Shown here: positions 17,373-24,966 of the stretch, piece by piece
Numbering within the stretch: the first letter of the stretch is position 1
Layout of the letters: each line of letters starts with the position of its first letter
Origin: Actinoplanes campanulatus
GTDB lineage: Bacteria; Actinomycetota; Actinomycetes; Mycobacteriales; Micromonosporaceae
Length of the DNA: 64,000 nt
Direction of reading: 5' to 3'
Assembly: GCF_014647795.1 (NCBI RefSeq)
Contig: NZ_BMPW01000005.1
Coordinates: 124,001-188,000, forward strand
Made by a program: the position numbers and the translations under genes
The notes under the pieces: generated by a model
Told to the model about the DNA's origin: nothing
Seen by the model: the letters and a program-made list of their open reading frames with translations, nothing else
Database searches by the model: none

Positions 17373-17741
17373 CTACCAGTGAGAATGGAAGAAGGAGCTG
17401 GAAGCGAGACGCGGACCTGGACCACGAGAGATCTCCAGCTCCGCCCAGATGACGCCGCCGGGGCCGGTGGAGTAGGCGCCGCAGGCCCAGCAGGGTGTGG
17501 GCGGGCTCGGCGGTGAGCCGTCGACGACCGTCCGGGTCACGAGTTCGATGAGCAGGCTGTTGTCGCGGCGGCTCACGATCAGCTCGCCCTCGCCGCCGGC
17601 GTGGTCGACGAGCGCGGCGATCACCGTGAGGGCCTCGTCGATATGTTCGCTGCCGAGCTGGCCGTCGAGATGCGCCCGGGCCGACGCCCGCAGGCCGGCC
17701 AGGTCCGTGCCGGCGCAGAACGACAGCCAGAGGGTGGTCAA
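17373..17741 (-). CDS. Small protein resembling a degenerate HATPase_c (anti-sigma kinase-like) domain
   Basis: 122 residues if started at TTG 17741, which overlaps the TGA of the Hsp70-like gene (TTGA). The stretch ALTVIAALVDHAGGEGELIV, followed by SLLIELVTRTV, aligns by eye with the N-box region of RsbW-type kinases (xELVTNAVxHA...LRVSxRDxxLxVEV). PGGVIWAELEI resembles their final strand. The conserved Asn and the G-box are missing, so ATP binding is doubtful. This assignment is inference from pattern only. Translational coupling to the Hsp70-like gene implies a joint role. The last residues (SSSFFHSHW) look like an unselected tail. Confidence 0.55.
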   Translation of the reverse strand: MTTLWLSFCAGTDLAGLRASARAHLDGQLGSEHIDEALTVIAALVDHAGGEGELIVSRRDNSLLIELVTRTVVDGSPPSPPTPCWACGAYSTGPGGVIWAELEISRGPGPRLASSSFFHSHW

Positions 17742-18448
17742 GCGAACCCGGGATGGCGCAGGGCGGACATGGCGGCCCGGCCGGCGCCGTCGAGCGCGGC
17801 GGTGCGGGGGTCGGCGGTGCGGTGCACGCGCACGTCCAGGGCGGTGGCCAGCGCCTCCGGCAGGCCGGGGTGCAGGGCGCCGTCGCCGGTCAGCAGGATG
17901 CCGCGGGCGGTGGCCTCGTCCAGGGCTTCGGCGTGGTCGGTGGCGCGCAGGTTCGCGACGTGCTGGGCGACGATGTCGGTGAGCAGCCCGGTCGCGCCGT
18001 CGCGGATACCGTAGTCGGCCCGCTGGGCGGCGGTGACCCGGCCGTGTTCGAGCAGGGCGGTCTCGGTGAGCTGGGCGCCGATGTCGACGACCAGCAGGTT
18101 TCCGGCGGTCGCGCCGGATCCGATGGCCGCGGCGCGGACCGTGTCGATGAACAGTGTCCGGCGGGGTGCGAAAGCGCCGTCGATCACGCGGCGCATCAGT
18201 TCCTGGTCGGCTTCGGTGGCCAGCACCGGCCGGCAGGCCACGACGACGTCGGCGACCGGCGCCGGCCGCGGGAAGCGGTTGACGAGCCGGGTCAGCAGGG
18301 CGACGCAGCCGTCGACGTCGGTGACACGGCCACGCCGGACCAGCGCGCCGACGCCGGTGGGGGCGCTGACGACGCCTCGGCCGGTGGCCCACACCGAGGC
18401 GGTGCTGCTGCCCAGGTCGACGGCGAGCGCTACCGGTGAGATGGTCAA
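17738..18448 (-). CDS. Hsp70/MreB-like actin-fold ATPase, short
   Basis: 236 residues. Phosphate-1 loop VALAVDLGSSTASVWATG at residues 6-23 and the second phosphate motif LLVVDIGAQLTETALL near 118 are actin/Hsp70 fold hallmarks. ILLTGDGALHPGL near 185 is the adenosine motif. There is no substrate-binding domain and the protein is far shorter than DnaK (about 600) or MreB (about 340), so it is a compact member of the family. Its stop overlaps the start of the HATPase-like gene, and the DksA-like gene precedes it by 68 bp on the same strand. The function is unknown; ATP binding is likely. Confidence 0.75.
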   Translation of the reverse strand: MTISPVALAVDLGSSTASVWATGRGVVSAPTGVGALVRRGRVTDVDGCVALLTRLVNRFPRPAPVADVVVACRPVLATEADQELMRRVIDGAFAPRRTLFIDTVRAAAIGSGATAGNLLVVDIGAQLTETALLEHGRVTAAQRADYGIRDGATGLLTDIVAQHVANLRATDHAEALDEATARGILLTGDGALHPGLPEALATALDVRVHRTADPRTAALDGAGRAAMSALRHPGFA

Positions 18449-18516
18449 GGCGGATCCTTTCCGGGGAATGACGACGGCGGAGGCTGCCGCACCGGGTGGC
18501 GCGGCAGCCGGTCGGC

Positions 18517-18846
18517 TCAGCCGTGGTGTTTCTGCTGGCAGGGCACGCAGAACCGGGCGTGTGGCAGCACTTCCAGGCGCTCGGCCGGGATCGGGGTCGA
18601 ACAGCGGTCGCAGCTGCCGTAGGTACCCTCCGCGATGCGCCTCAGCGCGCTGGTGATCTGGTCGAGGCTCTGCCGGGTGGCCGCCAGCATCGCCGCCCGG
18701 TCGTGGGCCTGCGCCGGGTCGCCGGTGTCGGCGTTGATCTCGGTGAGGTCCTTGAGCCGTGCCGTCTGGACGGCGAACTCCTCACTCAGCCACGATCGTA
18801 CGGTGCTGAGCCGGTCCTGGCCGGGACGTTCGATCTGGAGACTCAT
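18517..18846 (-). CDS. DksA/TraR-type C4 zinc-finger protein
   Basis: 109 residues. An N-terminal helical region (SEEFAVQTARLKDLTEINAD) is followed by RRIAEGTYGSCDRCSTPIP and ARFCVPCQQ, giving the C-x2-C...C-x2-C zinc finger of the DksA/TraR family. Family members bind the RNA polymerase secondary channel. The coiled-coil tip acidic pair of true DksA is not obvious (DADTGDPAQAHD-like region present), so ppGpp synergy is uncertain. ATG 18846 is clear. The leader contains an intrinsic terminator just upstream, which suggests control by attenuation or a separate small RNA. Confidence 0.88.
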   Translation of the reverse strand: MSLQIERPGQDRLSTVRSWLSEEFAVQTARLKDLTEINADTGDPAQAHDRAAMLAATRQSLDQITSALRRIAEGTYGSCDRCSTPIPAERLEVLPHARFCVPCQQKHHG

Positions 18847-19175
18847 GGTCGCTCCTGTTCGGTGAATGAGCCGGAAAAAGAAAAAGGGCCGAAGCTGATG
18901 AGCTTCGCCCTGGCGGCGGATCGAGGATGCGGATCCGCCGGTGGGCCACGGCCGGCGGTCACCGGGCGCGGCAGCCCGTTGGTAGCCGTCGTGGCCATCG
19001 GCCGGTGGACAGCACGAACGGCCGCCACCACGGTGGCGGCGAGCGGACGCACTGTCGCTGCCGGCATCCGACCACCATAGGTGGATCTTGACGGAGAAGC
19101 CAACGGTATGGCGGATGCCGGTGTCCCGGGCCGCCGCGATAGAGCTTCGCGGTGGCACTGGGAGGACTACTGTCG
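18847..19175. other. 329-bp region between divergent genes, with leader ORF and terminator
   Basis: Apart from the terminator, the minus strand holds an open frame (start region about 19067-19103) that reads through the hairpin and ends with a TGA overlapping ATG 18846 in an ATGA arrangement. Its codon pattern is not convincing as a normal gene, but the overlap would allow translational coupling. GCGAAGCTC occurs both at the 5' end of this region and in the terminator stem. Confidence 0.4.
18875..18910 (-). terminator. Intrinsic terminator with U-tract in the leader of the DksA-like gene
   Basis: Read on the minus strand: stem GGGCGAAGCT / AGCTTCGGCCC with loop CATC and one bulged base, followed directly by TTTTTCTTTTT. 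This is a textbook Rho-independent terminator ending 28 bp before ATG 18846. No protein gene on the minus strand ends there, so it marks either attenuation of the gene or the 3' end of a small RNA from the leader. Confidence 0.75.
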
Positions 19176-19643
19176 TTGGATCGCCGGACCGCGTCCGTGT
19201 ACCCCGAGTCGGGCTGCAAGGACGTGACGGACAGTCCGGCGGCGCTGGCGGCGCTCGGTAAGGCGCGACGGGTCGACGCGCTGGCCCGGGGCCGGCACGG
19301 CCGGGACGCGGTGGTCATCGCCGTCGCCGACGGCCGGGTCATCGTGGTCGCGGTCGGGTTCTTCTCCGACATGGGGCACGCCGCGCGGCAGACCAGTCCG
19401 GTCCGGCTCGATCTGCCGGTCGAGGCCGTCCGGTTCCGCGCCGTCCCGACCGTGGTGCTGGAGAGTTCCACCGGGCGTTTCGACATCTCGGACGTAGGCG
19501 AGCGGGCGCTCGCCGGGCTGTCCCGGGCGTTCGACCTCCCGCATGGCGAAACGCACCCAGTCCCGGCGCGCGTCGGCCCGGCAGGCCGCCGGTACGGCCG
19601 CGGGCCTGCTGCTCGCGGCGAGCCGCACCCTGGACGGCGGTGA
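19176..19643 (+). CDS. Hypothetical protein
   Basis: About 155 residues from TTG 19176, chosen because GGGAGGA (19160-19166) sits nine bases upstream; GTG 19152 and GTG 19224 are alternatives. The middle is beta-rich (RDAVVIAVADGRVIVVAVGF, then PTVVLESSTGRFDISDV), perhaps a PH-like or small barrel fold. No family is recognised. After about residue 124 (AFDLP) the codon pattern degrades, and the third-position bias moves to the frame of the next, overlapping small gene. The true product may therefore be a frameshifted fusion of the two. Confidence 0.45.
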   Translation: MDRRTASVYPESGCKDVTDSPAALAALGKARRVDALARGRHGRDAVVIAVADGRVIVVAVGFFSDMGHAARQTSPVRLDLPVEAVRFRAVPTVVLESSTGRFDISDVGERALAGLSRAFDLPHGETHPVPARVGPAGRRYGRGPAARGEPHPGRR

Positions 19644-19728
19644 CGTGCTGCCACCGGCCGACCGGCGGCGCGAGGACACGTACAGGGTGGTCCGGGACGC
19701 TCTCACCCAGGCGAAACGGCTGCTGTGA
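19543..19728 (+). CDS. Small basic hypothetical protein, overlapping the previous gene
   Basis: 61 residues: a basic N-terminus (MAKRTQSRRASARQAAG), a short hydrophobic stretch, and a charged helix at the end (REDTYRVVRDALTQAKRLL). Third-codon positions in this frame are almost all G/C, which supports coding across 19543-19728, but no Shine-Dalgarno precedes the ATG. It overlaps the preceding frame by 101 bp and the end of the opposite hydrolase gene by 26 bp. It may be the displaced C-terminus of the upstream protein rather than an independent gene. Confidence 0.4.
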   Translation: MAKRTQSRRASARQAAGTAAGLLLAASRTLDGGDVLPPADRRREDTYRVVRDALTQAKRLL

Positions 19729-20545
19729 GGGCCGCGACGGCGTCGAGCAGTTGGGGGCCGTCCAGCAGGACGCGGTCGTTGTGGTCGGCGCCGTCGACCA
19801 CGGCCAGGTGGGTCAGGTTGGCGGCGGCCTCGGCCACGGCCCGGCTCTGCTCCGGCGGCACCACCTGGTCGGCGGTGCCGTAGACGATCGCGGTCGGGGC
19901 GGTCACCCGCGGGATCAGCGACGCCACCGGGAAACGGTCGCGCAGCAGCAGGCCGACCGGCAGGAACGGGTAGTGGGCGCTCCCGGCGGCGGCCAGGTCG
20001 GTGAACGGGGAACGCAGCAGCAGCCCGGCCGGTGGATGACGGATCGCCAGGGCGGTGGCCACCGCCGCACCGAGGCTCTCTCCGTAGTAGATGATCGGGT
20101 GACCGATCTCGGTCAGGTAGGCGTGCGCGGCGTCGGCGTCCATGGCCAGGCCGGACTCCGACGGGCTGCCCGGGTTGCCGCCGTAGCCGCGGTAGTCGAG
20201 CAGCAGCACGGTCAGGCCCCGGGCGGTCAGGGCGGCGGCCAGCGGCACCCGGCCCGCCCGGTTGGCCCCGTTCCCCGGTGTGACCAGCACGGAAACGGCT
20301 CGCTCCGGCGTACCGGGAAGGGGTTGGAAAAGCCATGCGGTGAGCCGCAGCCCGTCCGCGGTGCGCAAGGTGACCTCGCGCGCGCCCGCCGCGATCGGCG
20401 GCTGCGCGCGGTCCGGGAAGTAGATCATCCTGCGCTGCGCGGCCCACGCGATGATCAGGATCAAACCCAGACAGAGGAGTACGCCCAGCGCACCGCGCAT
20501 CACCATCCGGCCCATCCTGCCAGTGTGCGCCCGGTCATCCGTCAC
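19703..20545 (-). CDS. Membrane-anchored alpha/beta hydrolase (BEM46/ABHD13-like)
   Basis: 280 residues from GTG 20545. An N-terminal membrane helix (MRGALGVLLCLGLILIIAWA) is followed by RRMIYFPD, a motif typical of ABHD13/BEM46-type hydrolases. The oxyanion region is VTPGNGANRAGR, the nucleophile elbow YGESLG, the acid lies in YGTADQVVPP, and the histidine in DGADHND. The protein is probably anchored in the membrane with the catalytic domain on one face. The substrate is unknown, likely an ester or acyl group. It is divergent from the lipoprotein gene that follows. Confidence 0.85.
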   Translation of the reverse strand: MTDDRAHTGRMGRMVMRGALGVLLCLGLILIIAWAAQRRMIYFPDRAQPPIAAGAREVTLRTADGLRLTAWLFQPLPGTPERAVSVLVTPGNGANRAGRVPLAAALTARGLTVLLLDYRGYGGNPGSPSESGLAMDADAAHAYLTEIGHPIIYYGESLGAAVATALAIRHPPAGLLLRSPFTDLAAAGSAHYPFLPVGLLLRDRFPVASLIPRVTAPTAIVYGTADQVVPPEQSRAVAEAAANLTHLAVVDGADHNDRVLLDGPQLLDAVAALTAAVSPG

Positions 20546-20624
20546 CGGCGATGATGTGAGCGCGCGGCCGCGGCCACCCAGTTACGATCTTGCCGATATC
20601 GATGGGATGAGGGCGGGGGTCGGG

Positions 20625-21437
20625 ATGCGGTCGTTGGCTTGGGCCGGGATGTCCGTGCTGCTCATGGCGGGCTGCACCGCGCCGGCGGAGCCGAGCCCGC
20701 CACACGGCGCGTCAGCAGAGCCGTTGACCCCGGCGGAGGTGGCGCGACAGAAGGTGCTCGCGGGTCTCACCGAACGTGAGGACGGCCCGTACCAGTTCTA
20801 CATCGACAACGGCACGTCACGGCCGGCGCTGCGCGGATCGTTCTCATCGGCGAACAACAGATCGATCGAGATCTACGACGAGCGCCCGGTTCCGGGACGG
20901 AACGGGTTCGCGACGCTGGTCGCGCTCCGAATCGGGCAGCCGCTCTGGGTCAAGGTGGAACTGGACCCGTCGTCGCTGCACCGGGAACTCGGCATCCCCA
21001 CCGGCTTCCTGCGGATCGACCAGAGCCGTCTGCCCCCTCAGGACCTCCTGCCGCAGCTCGTCGACGAGGACGGGGGCGACGTCGCCGGTCTCCGCGAGAT
21101 CGTGACCGCCGCTTCAAACCTGCGCGAGGAGGAGACCAGGCTGTTCAGCGGGACGGTCGACCTGCGTACCGTGGACCCGGCGGGCATCCTGGTGCCGCGA
21201 TCCGTCGTGGATGGACTGGGTGAGCGGGCGCTGGTGCCGCTCCGCCTCACTTTTGGCGAAGACCGCGAGCTTCGTCTGAATGACCTGTTCCATCTGACGG
21301 TCACGCTGCCGGACGGTGAGGTCCACCGGGCCCTGTACCACGATTTCGACAGAACGGTCCTTCGTGAGGCGCCCACGAACGCGGAACCGGCGCCGGACGC
21401 TGTCTACGACCTGCTGGAAGCCACGGCTCCGGCATGA
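20625..21437 (+). CDS. Predicted secreted lipoprotein of unknown function
   Basis: About 270 residues from ATG 20625 (ATG 20607 is also in frame). The signal sequence ends in the lipobox LMAGC, so lipidation and attachment to the outer face of the membrane are expected. The mature part is hydrophilic with alternating beta strands (RSIEIYDERPV, FATLVALRIGQPLWVKVEL, LFHLTVTLPDGEVHRALYHD). No domain is recognised. It lies 83 bp upstream of the ABC transporter start on the same strand and might belong to that unit. Confidence 0.7.
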   Translation: MRSLAWAGMSVLLMAGCTAPAEPSPPHGASAEPLTPAEVARQKVLAGLTEREDGPYQFYIDNGTSRPALRGSFSSANNRSIEIYDERPVPGRNGFATLVALRIGQPLWVKVELDPSSLHRELGIPTGFLRIDQSRLPPQDLLPQLVDEDGGDVAGLREIVTAASNLREEETRLFSGTVDLRTVDPAGILVPRSVVDGLGERALVPLRLTFGEDRELRLNDLFHLTVTLPDGEVHRALYHDFDRTVLREAPTNAEPAPDAVYDLLEATAPA

Positions 21438-21520
21438 GGGCCCGGATAGGCCGAACGACATAGGTGGGCGCCGACCGTCGGGAGATGTGTGGCGGCGGCC
21501 GCCCGGCCAGGCTGGATGCC

Positions 21521-22426
21521 ATGATCGAACTTCAAGATCTCACCAAACGGTACGGGGACCGCACGGCCGTCGACCATGTCACCGTGACGGTCCCGTCCGG
21601 CCGGGTCACGGCGCTGCTGGGGCCCAACGGGGCGGGCAAGTCCACGATCATGCGGCTGGTCCTCGGGCTGGACCGGCCCACCTCCGGCACCGCGCTGGTC
21701 GGCGGGCGGCGCTACGCCGAACTTCGGAACCCGCTACGTCTGGTCGGGGCGCACCTGGACGCCCGCGCCTTCCACCCGCGGCGCAGCGGCCGGGCCGGGC
21801 TGATGGCGCTCGCCCGGTACAACGGCTTCGCCCCGGCCCGGGTGCGGGCGGTGATCGACGAGGTGGGCATCGGCGCGGTCGCCGGGAAGCCGGCCGGAAC
21901 CTACTCGCTGGGCATGGCGCAGCGGCTCGGCATCGCGGGGGCGATGCTCGGCGATCCGGGCACGGTGCTGCTCGACGAGCCGGTCAACGGCCTGGACGCC
22001 GACGGGGTGCGCTGGGTGCGGGCGCTGCTGCGCCGGTGGGCCGCCGAGGGCCGTACCGTGCTGCTGTCCAGCCATCTGATCAGCGAGGTGGAGCTGATCG
22101 CGGACCGGGTCGTGGTGATCGGCCGAGGCCGGCTGCTCGCCGACGCGACACCGGCCGCGTTCACCGCGGGCCAGCAGGCGGCCGTCGACGTGGCGGCCGC
22201 CGACGAGCGGTCGTTCACGCTGCTCACGCAAGCACTGGGTGAGCACGCGGAGCGCACCGGCGCGGACCGGCTGCGGGTGCGCGGGATGGACGCGACGACG
22301 GTGGGCCGCCGCGCGCAGCAGGCCGGCGCGGTGTTGCGCGAGCTGCGCACCGACGCCCCCAGCCTGGAGGAGGCGTACGTGCGCCTGGTCGGGGACGAGA
22401 CCGAGTACGTGGCGGTGACCCGATGA
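21521..22426 (+). CDS. ABC transporter ATP-binding protein
   Basis: 301 residues from ATG 21521. Walker A is GPNGAGKST, a degenerate signature YSLGMAQRLG replaces LSGGQ, Walker B is TVLLDEPVNGLD, and the switch histidine lies in LLSSHLISEVE. The C-terminal extension of about 80 residues is typical of the drug-resistance/ABC-2 exporter subfamily. It pairs with the permease whose ATG overlaps its stop (ATGA), and a two-component system follows. Bacitracin- or lantibiotic-type resistance modules have the same layout. The exported substrate is unknown. Confidence 0.93.
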   Translation: MIELQDLTKRYGDRTAVDHVTVTVPSGRVTALLGPNGAGKSTIMRLVLGLDRPTSGTALVGGRRYAELRNPLRLVGAHLDARAFHPRRSGRAGLMALARYNGFAPARVRAVIDEVGIGAVAGKPAGTYSLGMAQRLGIAGAMLGDPGTVLLDEPVNGLDADGVRWVRALLRRWAAEGRTVLLSSHLISEVELIADRVVVIGRGRLLADATPAAFTAGQQAAVDVAAADERSFTLLTQALGEHAERTGADRLRVRGMDATTVGRRAQQAGAVLRELRTDAPSLEEAYVRLVGDETEYVAVTR

Positions 22427-23130
22427 GGAACGCTTTCACCGCCGAATGGGGCAAACTCTGGTCGCTGCGGTCGCCGTGGTTCTGTCTCGCCGCCGCGGTG
22501 CTGCTCACCGCGATCCTGGCGTCTACCCTGGCCAACGACTTCGTGCACGACATCAGGATGGGCCGGCTGCCGGGGTCCGCGACCCGGCCCGTGCTGGAGC
22601 CGCTGATCCAGGCCGTACAGGTGGGGCAGCTCGCCGTGGTGGCCGCGGCGATGCTGATGGTCACCTCCGAGTACGGCACCGGCGCGATCCGGTCCACCCT
22701 CCTGGCCCGGCCGCGCCGGGGTGACGTGCTGCTGGCCAAGACCGCGGTCGCCGTGGTGGTCGGGTTCGGGGCCGGGCTGGTCTGTGCGGCCGCCGGCCGG
22801 CAGGCCGCCGTGCTGGCGCTGGGCTCGCACGCGGTTCCCGGTGAGCCGGTCGCCGACACGCTGCGGCTCGCCGTGGTCGTGGCGGTCGCCTGCGGATTCA
22901 CCACCGCGGTCGGGTTCCTGCTGCGCAGCGGGGTGGGCACGCTGACCACGATGGTGGTCCTGCTGCTCGGGCTCCAGATGATCAGCCAGCGGATCGGCGT
23001 CTACCTGCCCGCCCAGGCCGCGGTGCGTTTCGCCGGCGGGGACGGCGTACGTCATCTGCTGGTCCTGACGGGCTGGACGGTGGCCGCCTGGTTCGCCGCG
23101 CGGCTGCTGCTGATCCGCCGCGACGCCTAG
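22423..23130 (+). CDS. ABC-2 type transporter permease
   Basis: 235 residues with about six hydrophobic segments, beginning with the amphipathic start common to the family (RNAFTAEWGKLWSLRSPW). ITSEYGTGAIR-like text (MVTSEYGTGAIRSTLLARP) is the characteristic E-x-G loop motif of ABC-2 permeases linked to the DrrA-like ATPases. It forms the membrane part of the exporter with the preceding ATPase. The kinase gene follows after 10 bp, so the four genes are likely one transcript. Confidence 0.9.
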   Translation: MRNAFTAEWGKLWSLRSPWFCLAAAVLLTAILASTLANDFVHDIRMGRLPGSATRPVLEPLIQAVQVGQLAVVAAAMLMVTSEYGTGAIRSTLLARPRRGDVLLAKTAVAVVVGFGAGLVCAAAGRQAAVLALGSHAVPGEPVADTLRLAVVVAVACGFTTAVGFLLRSGVGTLTTMVVLLLGLQMISQRIGVYLPAQAAVRFAGGDGVRHLLVLTGWTVAAWFAARLLLIRRDA

Positions 23131-23140
23131 GCTGGCGGGC

Positions 23141-24319
23141 ATGCACGGGTGGGGGCAGTGGTACGCGCTCGCCGCGGCGGCCGTGGTCGCCGTCTGCCAC
23201 CTGGGCGGGCGGCGCGGGCGGACCTGGCCGGTGGTCGTGCTGCTGTGCGGCGTCGAGGTGGCCGCCGCGATCGCCGTCGCGCACGGTCAGGACACCGTGT
23301 CGTGGCTGGTCGACCAGGCGGTCGTGGTGCTCGCCGTCTTCGCGGCGCTGACCGGCAGCTACCTGCGGCTGCGGCAGGAGTTCGTCGAGCAGGGCTGGGC
23401 CCGGGCCCGTGCCGCGCGGCTGCGGGAACGCGCCCGGATCGCCGCCGACCTGCACGACACGCTGGGACACGACCTCACCCTGCTGTCCTTGCAGGCGGCG
23501 GGCCTCCAGGTGACGGCGCCGGACGAGCCGACCCGGGAACAGGCCGCGGCGCTGCGGGCGGGTTCGGCGGCGGCGATCGACACCGTACGCCGAATCGTCG
23601 ACCTGCTCGACGTCGAAGCCGAGGCGGACGTCGTGGCCGTGTTCGACCGGGCCCGCGCCGCCGGGATGACGGTCGAGGTGACCGGTGTCCCGCCGGCCGA
23701 CCGGTTCCTGGCCAGGCTGGTGTCGGAGGCGCTGTCCAACGCCGCGCGGCACGCGCCGGGCACCGCGGTCACCGTCGCGTTCAACGGCCGGCGGGTGGAG
23801 ATCGTCAACCCGGTGTCCCCGCGGGAGCTGCCGGAACGCGCCGGAACCGGGCTGTCCGCGCTCGCGGGACGGGTGCGGCACGCCGGCGGCTCGCTGGCCG
23901 CCGACCGGGTGGACGGCCGGTTCCGGCTGGTCGCCGAGATTCCGCCGGGCATCGACGAGGACCACGGGCACGGCGACTACGACACCGGCCGGCTGCGGAT
24001 CCGGCGGATGCTGGCCGGCACCGTCCTGATCCCCGGCGCCGTGCTGGTCGTGGTCGCGACCGGCTTCTACGCCTGGGCGGTCCGGGACGCGTCGATGGAG
24101 GAGGAGGCGTTCGGCGCGTTGCGGGTCGGGATGCCACGCGCTGCGGCGGTCACCCTTCTGCCGGCGCGCGAGGCGCCGGTCCGTTTCGAGCGGGGGTACG
24201 GTCCCGGCTGCCACTACTACACCGATGGGAACTATCCGCTGGCGTACGGGAACTATGTCGTCTGTTTCGAAGGGGACCGTGTGGTGCGGTTGCACGACGG
24301 CACCGGGCGTACCGCATGA
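23141..24319 (+). CDS. NarL-type sensor histidine kinase with extra C-terminal membrane helix and ectodomain
   Basis: 392 residues. Two or three N-terminal membrane helices (to about 75) lead to a HisKA_3 dimerisation domain with phospho-acceptor H105 in AADLHDTLGH. An HATPase domain follows: N-box LVSEALSNAARHAPG and G-box GTGLSALAGRV. The usual protein would end near residue 275. Here another membrane helix (MLAGTVLIPGAVLVVVATGF) and about 78 more residues follow, with two cysteines (GPGCHYY and YVVCFEGD) and a SmpA/BamE-like look (FGALRVGMPRAAAVTLL). That places a small domain outside the cell. Its ATGA overlap with the response regulator fixes the stop as real. Confidence 0.88.
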   Translation: MHGWGQWYALAAAAVVAVCHLGGRRGRTWPVVVLLCGVEVAAAIAVAHGQDTVSWLVDQAVVVLAVFAALTGSYLRLRQEFVEQGWARARAARLRERARIAADLHDTLGHDLTLLSLQAAGLQVTAPDEPTREQAAALRAGSAAAIDTVRRIVDLLDVEAEADVVAVFDRARAAGMTVEVTGVPPADRFLARLVSEALSNAARHAPGTAVTVAFNGRRVEIVNPVSPRELPERAGTGLSALAGRVRHAGGSLAADRVDGRFRLVAEIPPGIDEDHGHGDYDTGRLRIRRMLAGTVLIPGAVLVVVATGFYAWAVRDASMEEEAFGALRVGMPRAAAVTLLPAREAPVRFERGYGPGCHYYTDGNYPLAYGNYVVCFEGDRVVRLHDGTGRTA

Positions 24320-24966
24320 TCCGGATCTTGATCGCCGACGATCAACCGCTCGTCCGGGCCGGGCTGCGCACCGTGCTCGCCACCGATCCGGAGCTGGAGA
24401 TCGTGGCGGAGGCCCAGGACGGCCGGTCGGCGCTGGAGGCGGTCGAGCGGTGGCGGCCCGACGTGGCGCTGCTCGACATCCGGATGCCCGGCATGGACGG
24501 CCTGGCCGCGGCCGAGTCGATCCGCGCCCGGCACCCGGCCGTCCGCGTCATGATCATCACGACGTTCGACGAGGACCGGTACATCGCCCGTGCCGTCCAG
24601 GCCGGGGTGCACGGCTTCCTGCTCAAATCCGGGGATCCGTACGAGCTGATCGGCGGGGTGAAGGCCGTGATGAACGGTGGAACGGTACTGGCGCCCCCGG
24701 TCGCCCACCGGATCGTCGGGCTGCTGCACGGCCGGGAACTCCAGGACCGGCTGGCCGCCCGGACCGCGGTGCAGGTCCTCACCCCGCGCGAACGCGACGT
24801 GCTCGCCCTGCTCGGCGCCGGCCTGTCGAACGCGGAGATCGGGCAGCGGCTGCACCTGGCCGAGGGAACCGTGAAGATCCACGTCAGCGCGCTGCTCGGC
24901 AAACTCGGGCTGGCCAACCGGGTGCAGGCGGCGGTCTACGCCTACCGGGCCGGGCTCACCGGCTGA
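24316..24966 (+). CDS. NarL/FixJ family response regulator
   Basis: 216 residues. The receiver domain has the acidic pair in IRILIADDQPLVR, phospho-acceptor Asp in DVALLDIRMPGMDG, and the switch Thr/Lys in ITTFDE and FLLKSG. The C-terminal LuxR helix-turn-helix reads LTPRERDVLALLGAGLSNAE, followed by EGTVKIHVSALLGKLG. The ATG overlaps the kinase stop, so the pair forms one two-component system. It probably controls the upstream ABC exporter. The 3' end overlaps the convergent TPR gene by 25 bp. Confidence 0.95.
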   Translation: MIRILIADDQPLVRAGLRTVLATDPELEIVAEAQDGRSALEAVERWRPDVALLDIRMPGMDGLAAAESIRARHPAVRVMIITTFDEDRYIARAVQAGVHGFLLKSGDPYELIGGVKAVMNGGTVLAPPVAHRIVGLLHGRELQDRLAARTAVQVLTPRERDVLALLGAGLSNAEIGQRLHLAEGTVKIHVSALLGKLGLANRVQAAVYAYRAGLTG

